From Paludibacter sp. (GTDB lineage Bacteria > Bacteroidota > Bacteroidia > Bacteroidales > Paludibacteraceae), in the NCBI GenBank assembly GCA_030655595.1, contig JAUSNQ010000027.1, positions 1 to 9,896 on the forward strand: DNA of 9,896 nt, in the 5' to 3' direction. Under the pieces are notes generated by a model. The model made no database searches and had not been told where the DNA came from. It worked only from the letters and a program-made list of their open reading frames with translations. The position numbers were made by a program, and so were the translations under genes. This document shows, one piece after another, positions 1-7,674 of the stretch (positions within the stretch are counted from its first letter, which is position 1; every line of letters starts with the position of its first letter).

Positions 1-173
1 TCCTTGTTTGAAAGTTGAAACATAAAGTCTGGAGGAAAGCGTTTTATATTGCGTTTTACAGCCTGATTAAGTACTCTTGTTTCAACTTCATATAGTTCGG
101 CAAGGTCAAAATCGAGCATCACCCGCTGTCCTCGAATCTCGAAAATTTTATTCTGTATAATTTGCAATTCCAT
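1..173 (-). CDS. ORF6N domain-containing protein (partial, N-terminal 57 residues)
   Basis: Reading the minus strand from the ATG at 173 gives an open frame that runs off the left edge. It begins [16 protein letters not shown] and continues with [22 protein letters not shown] and [11 protein letters not shown]. This order (IRG, VMLDxDLAx[10 protein letters not shown], RFPxDFMF) is the signature of the ORF6N domain, a DNA-binding-type domain known from phage and from many Bacteroidetes chromosomes, where its role is mostly undefined. The C-terminal part is outside the window, so total length and any second domain cannot be judged. It lies 182 bp downstream of nrfH in the same direction but has its own promoter-like box at 246-253, so it is probably transcribed separately. 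I am confident of the family, not of a function. Confidence 0.85.
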   Translation of the reverse strand, partial: MELQIIQNKIFEIRGQRVMLDFDLAELYEVETRVLNQAVKRNIKRFPPDFMFQLSNK

Positions 174-245
174 AGTTAGTTAAGTAAAAAACAGCTAAAA
201 TGCGATATAGTTAATCTGTTCGAAAAAAAGGCTTTTTAATCGAGA

Positions 246-253
246 CAAATATA
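246..253 (-). promoter_or_regulatory. Putative Bacteroidetes -7 box of the ORF6N gene
   Basis: The minus strand reads TATATTTG here, an exact match to the Bacteroidetes -7 consensus TAnnTTTG. It lies about 73 bp upstream of the ATG at 173, giving a leader of roughly 65 nt. No good TTTG -33 box is visible at the expected distance (TCTG at 272-275 is the nearest). The call rests on the -7 element and on identical octamers before nrfH and oadG. Confidence 0.5.
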
Positions 254-355
254 CATAAAATTCTAAATTATCAGACGTTAATATATATTTCAAAATCATT
301 AGTGACCTGTTAAAGGATATTTATGCAGATTTCGCACAAGTCTTGATAAAAGCAG

Positions 356-934
356 CTATTTCATTGCTTTCTTCAACCATCCCGGTATCGGCGATTTCGG
401 AAGCGGTGTAACAATCGCATTCGGCGTAGCAGCAATGCTACTTTCCTTGCCGTGCGCAACCGATGTATGGCAATCCCAGCAAGCTTTACCCTCTCCTTCA
501 CGGGCTTGGTCGTATGACATCATGCCTGTTCCCACAAATTCATTGTTCAGTTGATCGTGGCATCGGATGCAATTTTCCATGACCACATTCGAGCTTGCCC
601 TGCGCGCACGAATTGCAATTGGCTCAGCACGCATGGTAAATACAGCCGAATGAAGTAATCCATCCATTGCTTTGAAATAATACTTTTTGAAGATGTTATC
701 CTGAGGAACGTGACAGTCGTTGCAATTGGTCCATTTCGCATGTGAATTGTGAAACCAGGTCTGATAGTAAGGAGTCATGATGTGGCAATTGACACAGGCA
801 GCGGGGTCGTCGAACAAATACATGTGCGCTTTCGACATGTAAATTGTATAAGACCCGAGACCTGCGATCAGTCCGCCAAAAACAATAATTGGTAGGACAA
901 AACTTTTTGGAATGAATTTTTTCTTCTCCTTCAT
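356..934 (-). CDS. nrfH: NrfH-type tetraheme cytochrome c, quinol dehydrogenase subunit of nitrite reductase
   Basis: This 192-residue protein belongs to the NapC/NirT/NrfH family. An N-terminal membrane anchor spans about residues 12-32. Four CxxCH heme sites follow: C47-H51, C71-H75, C122-H126 and C152-H156. The first site reads CVNCHIM, and Met53 fits the methionine that ligates heme 1 in NrfH. Lys84 and Asp91 have the seven-residue spacing of the quinol-site Lys and Asp described in Desulfovibrio NrfH. Length and four hemes fit NrfH. In the family it takes electrons from menaquinol and passes them on the periplasmic side to the pentaheme catalytic subunit NrfA, which reduces nitrite to ammonium. 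nrfA normally follows nrfH directly, but here the next gene is an ORF6N gene. The start at 934 leaves a short charged segment before the anchor. A different NapC-like electron donor role is the main alternative. Confidence 0.87.
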   Translation of the reverse strand: MKEKKKFIPKSFVLPIIVFGGLIAGLGSYTIYMSKAHMYLFDDPAACVNCHIMTPYYQTWFHNSHAKWTNCNDCHVPQDNIFKKYYFKAMDGLLHSAVFTMRAEPIAIRARRASSNVVMENCIRCHDQLNNEFVGTGMMSYDQAREGEGKACWDCHTSVAHGKESSIAATPNAIVTPLPKSPIPGWLKKAMK

Positions 935-1023
935 CTGTACAGTTTTTATTTGTAAGGAATGAAAAAAGCAAATCTGTGATTTTTTCTTTAGTTGATTGTC
1001 TGATGAGTTGTAGAATCACACGA

Positions 1024-1053
1024 CAAATATAGTATTTATTTTGAAAGGGCAAG
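1024..1053 (-). promoter_or_regulatory. Putative promoter of nrfH
   Basis: The minus strand has TATATTTG at 1031-1024, a perfect TAnnTTTG -7 box, with CTTG at 1053-1050 (spacer 18) as a near match to the -33 TTTG box. The predicted start point near 1017 gives a leader of about 85 nt. No FNR/CRP-like palindrome was recognised beside it. Confidence 0.5.
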
Positions 1054-1110
1054 AAATGCAATGAAAAATGATGTGGAAGAAAGCATATGCAATAACCTAT
1101 GGAGTTTATG

Positions 1111-1151
1111 CAAAAAACCCGCAAAAAGACATTCAGTCTCATCCGCGGGCT
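1111..1151 (-). terminator. Rho-independent terminator after the LRR gene (repeat copy 1)
   Basis: On the minus strand a CCCGCG arm (from 1149-1144) pairs with TGCGGG (from 1123-1118) and is followed by TTTTTT. Inside, AGAC and GTCT form a second short stem around a 5-nt loop. It begins about 25 nt after the LRR stop codon at 1177. The 41-nt sequence matches the element at 2729-2769 at 40 of 41 positions, and the single difference turns a G-C pair into a G-U pair, so pairing is kept. Confidence 0.85.
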
Positions 1152-1176
1152 TTCTATGATTATGACAACAGAATAT

Positions 1177-2529
1177 TTATTCTTTTATCACCTTATATAC
1201 ATTACTTTTACCCTGCTGTATTGCCTTTACCAGATACATGCCAGATTGCATAGTAGTCAGATCAATAGTATTAAGTTCACTAATTGCTTTTTCGGTTAAA
1301 ACTACCTGCCCATGGGCATTATAAACACAAATATCAGTTCCGACATCTAAATTTCTTATTGATAAAAAATCAACAACGGGATTTGGAAACACCGAAAGAG
1401 CTCTCTCCTGAGGTGTTTCAACACCGGCAATTATTGCTACAACATCTGAAAAGTCACTCCATTGAGGAGTTGTTTTATACGTGGTAATGCTTTCAGCCGG
1501 CACATACAAAGGAATTAATGTCCTCTGAACTCCATTAAAAACCATACTACCTAAAGTGGGTGGAATTACTGCACGAGAAGTAATACTTGTTAGCTGAGAA
1601 CATCCTGAGAAAGCCACTTCCCCGATACTGCGTACGGAACTACCAATATCCGCAGTTTTCAATGCAATACAACCATAAAACCCAAAACCACCTATCGTTT
1701 CAACAGCATTAGGTATTTCAATGGAAGTTAAAGAAGTACAATTGTTAAAGGCGTGTTCCCCTATACTTGTAATTGAGTTTGGTAGATTTATGTTTTCTAA
1801 GGCAGAACAATAGCTAAAAGCTGACTCACCAATACTTGTAACAGAGGAAGGGACAACTACAGAAGTTAACTTCGTGCAATCTTTGAATAAAGACTTCTCG
1901 ATTTGAGAGACGGAATTTGGAATTTCAACGGATAATAATTTTGAACAACTTGAGAAAGCTCCTTCTCCGATACTCAACACAGAATTGGGGATAATCACTG
2001 TCGTTAATAATTCCATATAAGAAAATGCCTCTTTCCCGATGCTTGTAACCGAATTCGGAATTGTAACTGAAGTTAGTCCATTACAATAAGAAAAAGCGCC
2101 TTCTCCGATATTTAATAGGGATGCGGGAAAATCAAAAGTGGTCAGACCAATACAACAATAAAACGACAAAAGACCAAAAGAAGTGACAGAATTGCCAATC
2201 GTTGCTGACGATAAATTAGAGCATGCTGCAAAAGCAAGATCACCTATTGTAAGAACTGAATTGGGAACAGTTACTGATGTTAATGCATCACAATTCATAA
2301 AAGCCTGACTACCAATTGCAGTAACTTGATAATCCACATTGTTATAGCTTACACTCGCAGGGATTATAACATTGCCTGCATAAAAGGGAGTTTTACTTAC
2401 AACTTCAACCGTGCGTGGTTGGTTGTCTGACAATATATTGTAAACTATATCACCAACTGTAAAACTTTCAGCCGCAAAACCACTTGAAAAAACACAAATC
2501 AAAATAAAACTGAAACAAAACTTTTTCAT
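1177..2529 (-). CDS. BspA-like leucine-rich-repeat surface protein with T9SS C-terminal sorting domain
   Basis: This 450-residue protein starts with a signal peptide (charged MKK, hydrophobic core, likely cleavage after GFAA at about residue 20). Residues 70-310 hold eleven LRR_5/BspA-type (TpLRR) repeats of the form SIGxxAFxxCxxLTSVxIPNSVT. The IG (or equivalent) position recurs at 72, 95, 118, 141, 164, 187, 210, 233, 256, 279 and 302, exactly 23 apart. A short link follows, then a type A sorting domain at about 377-450 with VFPNPVVDFLSI, VYNAHGQVV and SGMYLVK. Such tails direct export through the type IX system and surface attachment or release. BspA-like repeats often mediate binding to host or matrix proteins in this phylum, but no ligand can be inferred. 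It is monocistronic, with its own promoter candidate and terminator. Confidence 0.9.
   Translation of the reverse strand: MKKFCFSFILICVFSSGFAAESFTVGDIVYNILSDNQPRTVEVVSKTPFYAGNVIIPASVSYNNVDYQVTAIGSQAFMNCDALTSVTVPNSVLTIGDLAFAACSNLSSATIGNSVTSFGLLSFYCCIGLTTFDFPASLLNIGEGAFSYCNGLTSVTIPNSVTSIGKEAFSYMELLTTVIIPNSVLSIGEGAFSSCSKLLSVEIPNSVSQIEKSLFKDCTKLTSVVVPSSVTSIGESAFSYCSALENINLPNSITSIGEHAFNNCTSLTSIEIPNAVETIGGFGFYGCIALKTADIGSSVRSIGEVAFSGCSQLTSITSRAVIPPTLGSMVFNGVQRTLIPLYVPAESITTYKTTPQWSDFSDVVAIIAGVETPQERALSVFPNPVVDFLSIRNLDVGTDICVYNAHGQVVLTEKAISELNTIDLTTMQSGMYLVKAIQQGKSNVYKVIKE
1600..2316 (-). repeat. Eleven degenerate 69-bp tandem repeats encoding the LRR array
   Basis: The 23-residue protein repeat corresponds to a 69-bp period covering residues 72-310 of the LRR protein. 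Copies are diverged in sequence: repeat 3 has FG and repeat 7 has IE in place of IG. The spacing is nevertheless constant, with no insertion or deletion between units. Confidence 0.85.
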
Positions 2530-2676
2530 AACATCAATTTTTTAAGAAAATTAATAATTAAGCCGATAAAAGGAAGGATAAATCATGTATTTCAAATTGA
2601 CTAAAAAATCGTTTCGTATCAATTTAATATGTACACATATTTTTCAAAGAAATAACATAGTTTATGATTTTCGGCT

Positions 2677-2708
2677 CAAAAGTAATATATTTTTATTATA
2701 CAATCAAT
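2677..2708 (-). promoter_or_regulatory. Putative promoter of the LRR gene
   Basis: The minus strand carries TACTTTTG at 2684-2677 (fits TAnnTTTG) with ATTG at 2708-2705 as a near -33 box and a 20-bp spacer. The leader would be about 140 nt, longer than for the other genes here. No recognised riboswitch or hairpin was seen in it. Confidence 0.4.
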
Positions 2709-2728
2709 ACTGTACATAAAAAATATTA

Positions 2729-2769
2729 CAAAAAACCCGCGAAAAGACATTCAGTCTCATCCGCGGGCT
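2729..2769 (-). terminator. Rho-independent terminator of the oadGAB operon (repeat copy 2)
   Basis: On the minus strand CCCGCG (from 2767-2762) pairs with CGCGGG (from 2741-2736), followed by TTTTTT. The inner AGAC/GTCT stem and the 5-nt loop are the same as in the copy at 1111-1151. It begins about 35 nt after the oadB stop at 2804. No T-run follows on the plus strand, so it acts on minus-strand transcripts. Confidence 0.85.
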
Positions 2770-2803
2770 CCAAATTATTATAAAAAAAAGTATGTTCGAA
2801 GTA

Positions 2804-4012
2804 TTATCCAATAAGCGAAATAAGCACCCCGGCAGCTACAGCAGAACCAATAACCCCGGAGATATTACTTGCCATACAATACTGCAAAATGTGATTGCTT
2901 GAATCGTATTTCAATGCCATTTCATTCGCAACCCGCGAAGCCATGGGCACAGCACTCAAACCGGTCGCACCAATCAGCGGATTAATTTTTTTCTTTGCAA
3001 AAAGGTTGTAGATTTTAACAGCAAAAATACCCCCTGCAATTGAAATTGCAAACGCAATAAAACCACCAACGATGATACCCAATGTTTTAGGCGAAAGGAA
3101 TACTTCGGCAGTCATGGTAGCTCCAACGGTTAGTCCCAGAAAGATAGTCGCTGTATTCATGATTGGACCGGTAGCTGCATCTGCTAAACGAAGCGTAGTA
3201 GCACCGATTTCCTTGATGAGGTTACCAAATAACAACATACCTAACAAAGGCACCGATGATGGGACAAAAATTGCAGTTACACACCCTAAAACAATCGGGA
3301 AAATAATCTTAACTACTTTCAAATTCTTAATCTGATGTTTAGCCGGAAATTGTTTGTCCATCTGGCGCATGTTGATCTTGAATTCTTTCTTTGTAATCAA
3401 AAGATTGGCAACAAGCGGAATAATTACCGGCACAAGTGCCATGTAGGAATAAGCAGCGATGGCAATCGGACCAAGCAGATGTGGTGCTAATTTAATCGTT
3501 GTGTAGATGGCAGTCGGACCGTCAGCACCACCAATGATTCCGAGCGAAGCAGCTTCATTGAGCGTGAAGCCCAAAAGCAAAGATACGATTAGTACCGAGA
3601 AAATTCCAATTTGCGCAGCAGCACCGAACAAAGCCAGTTTCAAATTGCGGAGCATCGGACCGAAATCGGTTAATGCACCCACTCCCAAGAAAATGATGGG
3701 AGGTAAGAAACCCGTTTTGATTAAACTGTAATACAAATAATTCATGATGCCATATTCATGGGCAATCTCAAATAAATTTTTATATCTGTCACCCTCCAAT
3801 TCTATAAATTCAGCAGGAACGATGCCCATGCCTCCTCCGGGGAAATTCGCTAACAATACCCCAAATGCAATCGGCACCAACAACAGTGGCTCGTATTTTT
3901 TACGGATACCCAAGTACAGCAAGACAAAAGCAATCACCCACATCAAAGCCACCTGGAAGGAAAATCCTCCAAAAGCAGTCATGTCATATAATTTTGATAA
4001 TATTTCTTCCAT
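2804..4012 (-). CDS. oadB: Sodium-pumping decarboxylase beta subunit (OadB/MmdB family)
   Basis: This 402-residue integral membrane protein belongs to the Na+-transporting carboxylic acid decarboxylase beta family. In the family it takes CO2 from carboxybiotin on the alpha subunit and couples the decarboxylation to export of Na+. Many hydrophobic segments are visible from residue 18 to the C-terminus. The conserved GGADGPTAIY motif carries Asp164, the counterpart of the essential Asp203 in the Klebsiella protein. Other family stretches are FPGGGMGIV (57-65), FLGVGALTDFGP (about 108-119) and, near the C-terminus, SRVANEMALKYD. The length is close to the usual 375-435 residues. It follows oadA by 5 nt, so the two are translationally close, and it is the last gene before the terminator. 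The family does not by itself separate oxaloacetate from methylmalonyl-CoA decarboxylases; the alpha subunit favours oxaloacetate/pyruvate. Confidence 0.93.
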   Translation of the reverse strand: MEEILSKLYDMTAFGGFSFQVALMWVIAFVLLYLGIRKKYEPLLLVPIAFGVLLANFPGGGMGIVPAEFIELEGDRYKNLFEIAHEYGIMNYLYYSLIKTGFLPPIIFLGVGALTDFGPMLRNLKLALFGAAAQIGIFSVLIVSLLLGFTLNEAASLGIIGGADGPTAIYTTIKLAPHLLGPIAIAAYSYMALVPVIIPLVANLLITKKEFKINMRQMDKQFPAKHQIKNLKVVKIIFPIVLGCVTAIFVPSSVPLLGMLLFGNLIKEIGATTLRLADAATGPIMNTATIFLGLTVGATMTAEVFLSPKTLGIIVGGFIAFAISIAGGIFAVKIYNLFAKKKINPLIGATGLSAVPMASRVANEMALKYDSSNHILQYCMASNISGVIGSAVAAGVLISLIG

Positions 4013-4017
4013 GCTGA

Positions 4018-5871
4018 TTATTGAAGTTTAAATAATACATCATCTTCATCAACAGACTCTCCATTGGCAAAAGCAATTTCAACTATTTTACCGGCTTTAT
4101 CCGACATAATTGCATTGTATGTTTTCATGGATTCAATATAACAAAGCAATTCGCCTTCCTCAACCACATCGCCCACTTTGACTGGAGTTTCCGAAGAACT
4201 GTTTGTGAAGTAAAATTTACCTTCTAAGGGTGCAACAACTTCATGGACTACTCCTGAAGGTGAAGCTAATTGTACATCATTTGATTTTGTAGCAGCAATA
4301 TTGGTTGCAGCATCTCCATAAGCGATATTAACCACAAATTTTTCTCCGTTAACTTCAACTTGTACAGTTTGTGGTGCAAGTTCTGCAGGAGCTACAGGTG
4401 CAGGATTCTGTTTAGCTTTCTCTTGCGCCAGTTCCGCTTCAAAATCAGCTTTTGCTTTGCCTGATTTGTAAGACCTGTATTGTTCGGGATGCATGGCCAA
4501 TTCGAATAGTTCCTCGTCGTCTTGACCTTCTTCCCAACCTTTTTCTGCCAATTCCTTTTTAAATTCTTCTAATTTATCGGGATACAAAGCCTGTGGATCT
4601 CCTACAAAGAACTCACGACCCTGCGATTTAGCCAACGCTTTGATTTCCGGATCAACTTCTCCCGGAAGCTTTCCTGCTTTACCCAGGATCATATCCCAGA
4701 TGTTATCGGCAATGATGGTCCAGCGTTCTTTACCCTTGCTCAATTGCATGATGTTGAACATGGCCAGATTTTTCACATATTGAGAAAATGGTGTTACAAG
4801 CGGCGGATAACCTACCCGTGGCCATACATAGGCAACTTCATCGAATAATTTAATCAGCAACTCATCGATTGTAAGTTCTTGTTCTCCTTTTTTAACCATC
4901 GATTTGTTGATGCTGACAAGATTATCTTTCAGGTCATTCATCAAGCTACCCATCATACCACCCGGTAAACCGGAAGCAATCAACAATGACTGCAATCTTC
5001 TGTTTGATTCTGGGATGAAGTATCCCAAAAAATCATCCATAAACTCTTGCGTTAATGCACGTGCCCGCATATAAGCGAACATGTCAATTTCCGGAACTGC
5101 AAAGCCTGCATCATCAAGCATCTCGCGGACCATGATTACATCGGCATGACCTGTTCCCCACGAAAGTGGCTCCATACCCACATCGATGATATCACAACCA
5201 TTGCGACAAACTTCAAGAATTGAAGCAGGAGTAAAACCAGGACCGGTCTGACCGTGATATTGTACGATGATATGTGGATACTTGGTTTTGATGTGTTTCA
5301 CGATTTTACCCAAAGTTGCAGGTCGACCGATACCGGCCATGTCTTTCAGACAGATTTCATCGGCACCGTTTTCGATTAACACATCGGCTAACTGACAAAA
5401 ATACGCTTCGGTATGCACTTCAGAGACGGTCAATGACAGAGTAGCCTGTGCAATCATGCCGGCCTCTTTCGCATATTTGATCGATGCAATGATATTGCGA
5501 GGGTCGTTTAATCCACAAAAACAGCGGGTTATATCAACACCTTGTGCTTTTTTGACTTTATAAAATAATTTACGGACATCAGCCGGAACAGGACTCATTC
5601 TCAATCCGTTTAATGATCGGTCTAACATGTGTGTTTCAATACCTGCTTCTTTAAATGGACGTGTCCATTCGCGCACTGCCGTATTTGGATTTTCTCCGAA
5701 AAGCAAATTGATCTGCTCAAATCCACCACCATTTGTTTCAACCCTGGCAAAACATCCCATTTTGACAATTTCAGGAGCTATCCTTACTAACTGATCTACA
5801 CGTGGCATGTACTTCCCTGCACTCTGCCACATATCCCGGTACACCAACGAAAATTTAATTTCTTTCTTCAT
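4018..5871 (-). CDS. oadA: Oxaloacetate decarboxylase alpha subunit (carboxyltransferase with C-terminal biotinyl domain)
   Basis: This 617-residue protein has three parts. An HMGL-like carboxyltransferase barrel (about 5-265) includes YRDMWQS with Asp13, the conserved KDMAG with Lys176, and QYHGQTGPG at 204-212. A PYC_OADA domain follows (about 285-470), with GLPGGMMGS and VAYVWPRVGYPPLVTPFSQ. After a Pro/Ala linker (about 485-505) comes a biotinyl domain (545-617), with Lys583 in IESMKTYN as the expected biotin site. It transfers the carboxyl group of oxaloacetate to biotin, which OadB then decarboxylates. The barrel is divergent. Aligned to classical OadA, whose metal ligands are an Asp and an HxH pair, the first His is Gln204 and only His206 remains. 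TLRDxHQS is also changed to VYRDMWQS. I recall similar forms in other Bacteroidetes, so this looks like a subfamily rather than decay. It lies 18 nt after oadG. Confidence 0.9.
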   Translation of the reverse strand: MKKEIKFSLVYRDMWQSAGKYMPRVDQLVRIAPEIVKMGCFARVETNGGGFEQINLLFGENPNTAVREWTRPFKEAGIETHMLDRSLNGLRMSPVPADVRKLFYKVKKAQGVDITRCFCGLNDPRNIIASIKYAKEAGMIAQATLSLTVSEVHTEAYFCQLADVLIENGADEICLKDMAGIGRPATLGKIVKHIKTKYPHIIVQYHGQTGPGFTPASILEVCRNGCDIIDVGMEPLSWGTGHADVIMVREMLDDAGFAVPEIDMFAYMRARALTQEFMDDFLGYFIPESNRRLQSLLIASGLPGGMMGSLMNDLKDNLVSINKSMVKKGEQELTIDELLIKLFDEVAYVWPRVGYPPLVTPFSQYVKNLAMFNIMQLSKGKERWTIIADNIWDMILGKAGKLPGEVDPEIKALAKSQGREFFVGDPQALYPDKLEEFKKELAEKGWEEGQDDEELFELAMHPEQYRSYKSGKAKADFEAELAQEKAKQNPAPVAPAELAPQTVQVEVNGEKFVVNIAYGDAATNIAATKSNDVQLASPSGVVHEVVAPLEGKFYFTNSSSETPVKVGDVVEEGELLCYIESMKTYNAIMSDKAGKIVEIAFANGESVDEDDVLFKLQ

Positions 5872-5889
5872 TTAAACGGATTTTCTCGA

Positions 5890-6141
5890 TTATAATTTCT
5901 TTATGTTTGTTACTTTCCCTTTACCCTTGGTAATCAAATCAATCGCCGCTTCAATGGCTTTGAATGTATTATCTGAAGTACCGCTTGTCTTTTTCACCTT
6001 CACGGCAACAAGCTCTTCAGGCAAATACTTATTAGATAACCTGATGATTAAATTACCGATTAAAATGATTAAAAACAAGATGAAAATAACCGTAATCATT
6101 CCAACGGCCATGATTGAAAATGCTTCATTTAATGGCTGCAT
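5890..6141 (-). CDS. oadG: OadG-family small membrane subunit (oxaloacetate decarboxylase gamma)
   Basis: This 83-residue protein has one N-terminal membrane helix at about residues 9-33 (SIMAVGMITVIFILFLIILIGNLII). The cytosolic tail is polar and includes PEELVAVKV, followed by a helix-like stretch and a Lys-rich end. Single-helix gamma subunits of about 80-100 residues join the alpha and beta subunits of Na+ decarboxylases and help assemble them. Sequence conservation in this family is low, so the call relies on the topology, the N-terminal NEAFSIMAVGM pattern (typical xxAxxIMxxGM) and position directly before oadA and oadB. The start at 6141 is preferred because Met11 would cut into the conserved segment. 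It is the first gene of the operon and lies about 110 nt downstream of a promoter box. Confidence 0.82.
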   Translation of the reverse strand: MQPLNEAFSIMAVGMITVIFILFLIILIGNLIIRLSNKYLPEELVAVKVKKTSGTSDNTFKAIEAAIDLITKGKGKVTNIKKL

Positions 6142-6252
6142 AATAGTATCAATATTTTAGTTTGTTTTGTGTGGGGAATTACCTTGAAAAAGCAATATGT
6201 TAAAATCATTACAATCTGAAAAATATTGCTGCACATTAATAATAATTTTGCG

Positions 6253-6284
6253 CAAATATAGCACTATTTTTTATAGCCGTGAAA
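6253..6284 (-). promoter_or_regulatory. Putative promoter of the oadGAB operon
   Basis: The minus strand reads TATATTTG at 6260-6253, a perfect match to TAnnTTTG, and TTTC at 6284-6281 with a 20-bp spacer as a 3-of-4 match to the -33 TTTG. The predicted leader to the oadG ATG is about 105 nt. No operator was recognised. Confidence 0.55.
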
Positions 6285-6354
6285 CTTGAAAGAGACTATT
6301 AACCTTTTTTTTAATCTTGATTTAAAATTAAAATCTGATAAATTCAGCATTTTG

Positions 6355-7674
6355 TTACAATCCTCCAAATATTAATCCGGCTATCGTTGAAAGCACCACT
6401 ACAATCACAATATAAACCGCAGTTTTCTGTGTTCCCATGACTCCACGTATCACAAGCATATTCGGAAGCGACAACGATGGACCTGCAAGCAAGAGTGCCA
6501 ATGCCGGACCTTTTCCCATTCCAGAAGCAAGTAACCCCTGAATGATAGGAACTTCTGTCAGTGTGGCAAAATACATGAATGCACCAACGATGGAAGCTAA
6601 GAAATTTGAAAGCAGGGAATTGCCTCCCACTGCCCATGAAATCCATGAATTAGGTATGACACCTGCAATAGCAGTATCATCGTGTGTTGAACCCAAAAGA
6701 AAACCGGCAATCACAACCCCAATCGCCAACAGAGGCATGATCTGTTTTGTGAAACCCCAACTGGAAAGAATCCATTCTTTGTTTTCTCCGTCTTCCGATT
6801 TATCCATCAATGCAATGGAACTAATTGCAGCGATAGCAACTACCACGCTGATCAAAGGATTACCAATGAAAATGGCACTAAAGGTAGTTGCAACTGCTCC
6901 CAACAAAACCTGCCAGCTTTTCAGTTTTAAGATATAAATCATGGAATAAACGAGCACGAACCCGAATAATCCGGTGATGTACCATTTGTATGACCAAAGG
7001 TAAAACCAGAAACTTGTCGTGTCGCCTTCGGCCGGTTTGCCCCAATTGGCAAAAACCAAAATTAAAACCAAGGTGAAAAAATGCAAGGCTGTTTGCCACA
7101 AAGGTCTGGATTCAGGCACATCGGGAAAATTCATTTGTTCAGCAGCTTTGACTTTCTCTTCTTTTCTATAAATAAATGCCATGATTAAACCAATCACCAC
7201 ACTAAAAGAAACAGCACCGACAAATCGGGCTACTCCGAGTTCAAAACCGAGAATTCGTGCTGTCAGGATGATGGCTAAGATATTAATTGCCGGTCCGGAA
7301 TACAAGAATGCCACTGCCGGTCCGAGTCCTGCTCCTCGTTTATGTATGCTCGAAAATAACGGAAGAATAGTACATGAACACACAGCCAAAATTGTTCCTG
7401 ATACAGCAGCAACAGAATAAGCTACCCAGCGTTTGGCTTTGGCTCCGAAGTATTTAATTACGGAGGCCTGACTGACAAACACCGAAATTACACCTGCAAT
7501 TAAGAAAGCAGGAAGCAAACATAAGATGACGTGTTCTTGTGCATACCACTTTGCCAAATCAAATGTAGCTACGACGGCTGTATTAAATACCTGACTCTCA
7601 ATCGGCAGGAAAAATACGGCTAGAAAAACGACAACAATCCCAAGTAAGATTTTTAATTCATTTTTTAATTCCAT
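6355..7674 (-). CDS. DUF318/ArsP-type permease, probable (organo)arsenical or metal efflux
   Basis: This 439-residue polytopic membrane protein fits the ArsP_1 (UPF0718/DUF318) permease family. Hydrophobic segments lie at about 8-24, 48-68, 85-105, 118-138 and 145-165. A charged loop is followed by further segments to the C-terminus, which ends in small hydrophobic and Gly residues. The family motif AVCSCTILPLFSSIHKRGAGLGPAVAFLYSGPA covers about 97-129 and includes Cys99 and Cys101. Its half-repeat partner is LTEVPIIQG and LLAGPSLSLPNMLVIRG near 375-415. ArsP members export trivalent methyl- and aromatic arsenicals; relatives such as the SO_0444 type have been linked to Cu/Zn efflux, so substrate is not certain. 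Its place after arsG, and an ArsR-type inverted repeat at 7763-7794 upstream, favour arsenicals. A 134-nt gap separates it from arsG, so it may have its own promoter. Confidence 0.82.
   Translation of the reverse strand: MELKNELKILLGIVVVFLAVFFLPIESQVFNTAVVATFDLAKWYAQEHVILCLLPAFLIAGVISVFVSQASVIKYFGAKAKRWVAYSVAAVSGTILAVCSCTILPLFSSIHKRGAGLGPAVAFLYSGPAINILAIILTARILGFELGVARFVGAVSFSVVIGLIMAFIYRKEEKVKAAEQMNFPDVPESRPLWQTALHFFTLVLILVFANWGKPAEGDTTSFWFYLWSYKWYITGLFGFVLVYSMIYILKLKSWQVLLGAVATTFSAIFIGNPLISVVVAIAAISSIALMDKSEDGENKEWILSSWGFTKQIMPLLAIGVVIAGFLLGSTHDDTAIAGVIPNSWISWAVGGNSLLSNFLASIVGAFMYFATLTEVPIIQGLLASGMGKGPALALLLAGPSLSLPNMLVIRGVMGTQKTAVYIVIVVVLSTIAGLIFGGL

Noticed and set aside
547..1142. Minus-strand open frames overlapping nrfH and its upstream region
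   Set aside because: One is wholly inside the nrfH gene; the other covers the promoter, the terminator hairpin and the nrfH 5' end. Neither has recognisable protein features.
2611..2630. GTTTCGTAT half-site upstream of the LRR gene as a fourth ArsR operator
   Set aside because: No CGAAA half-site follows at the 8-nt spacing, and the gene has no link to arsenic.
1111..2769. The two 41-nt repeats as CRISPR repeats
   Set aside because: There are only two copies, 1.6 kb apart, with a coding gene between them, and each has terminator structure just after a stop codon.
3072..4031. Plus-strand open frames opposite oadB
   Set aside because: They lie antisense to a clearly conserved membrane protein gene, their translations have no recognisable domain, and they follow from its codon pattern.
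6285..6354. Terminator after the permease gene
   Set aside because: The AT-rich inverted stretch near 6320-6336 is weak and is followed on the minus strand by an A-run, not a T-run.
6344..7420. Open frames in other phases across the permease gene, both strands
   Set aside because: All overlap the conserved DUF318 frame; none shows a known motif or a start signal of its own.
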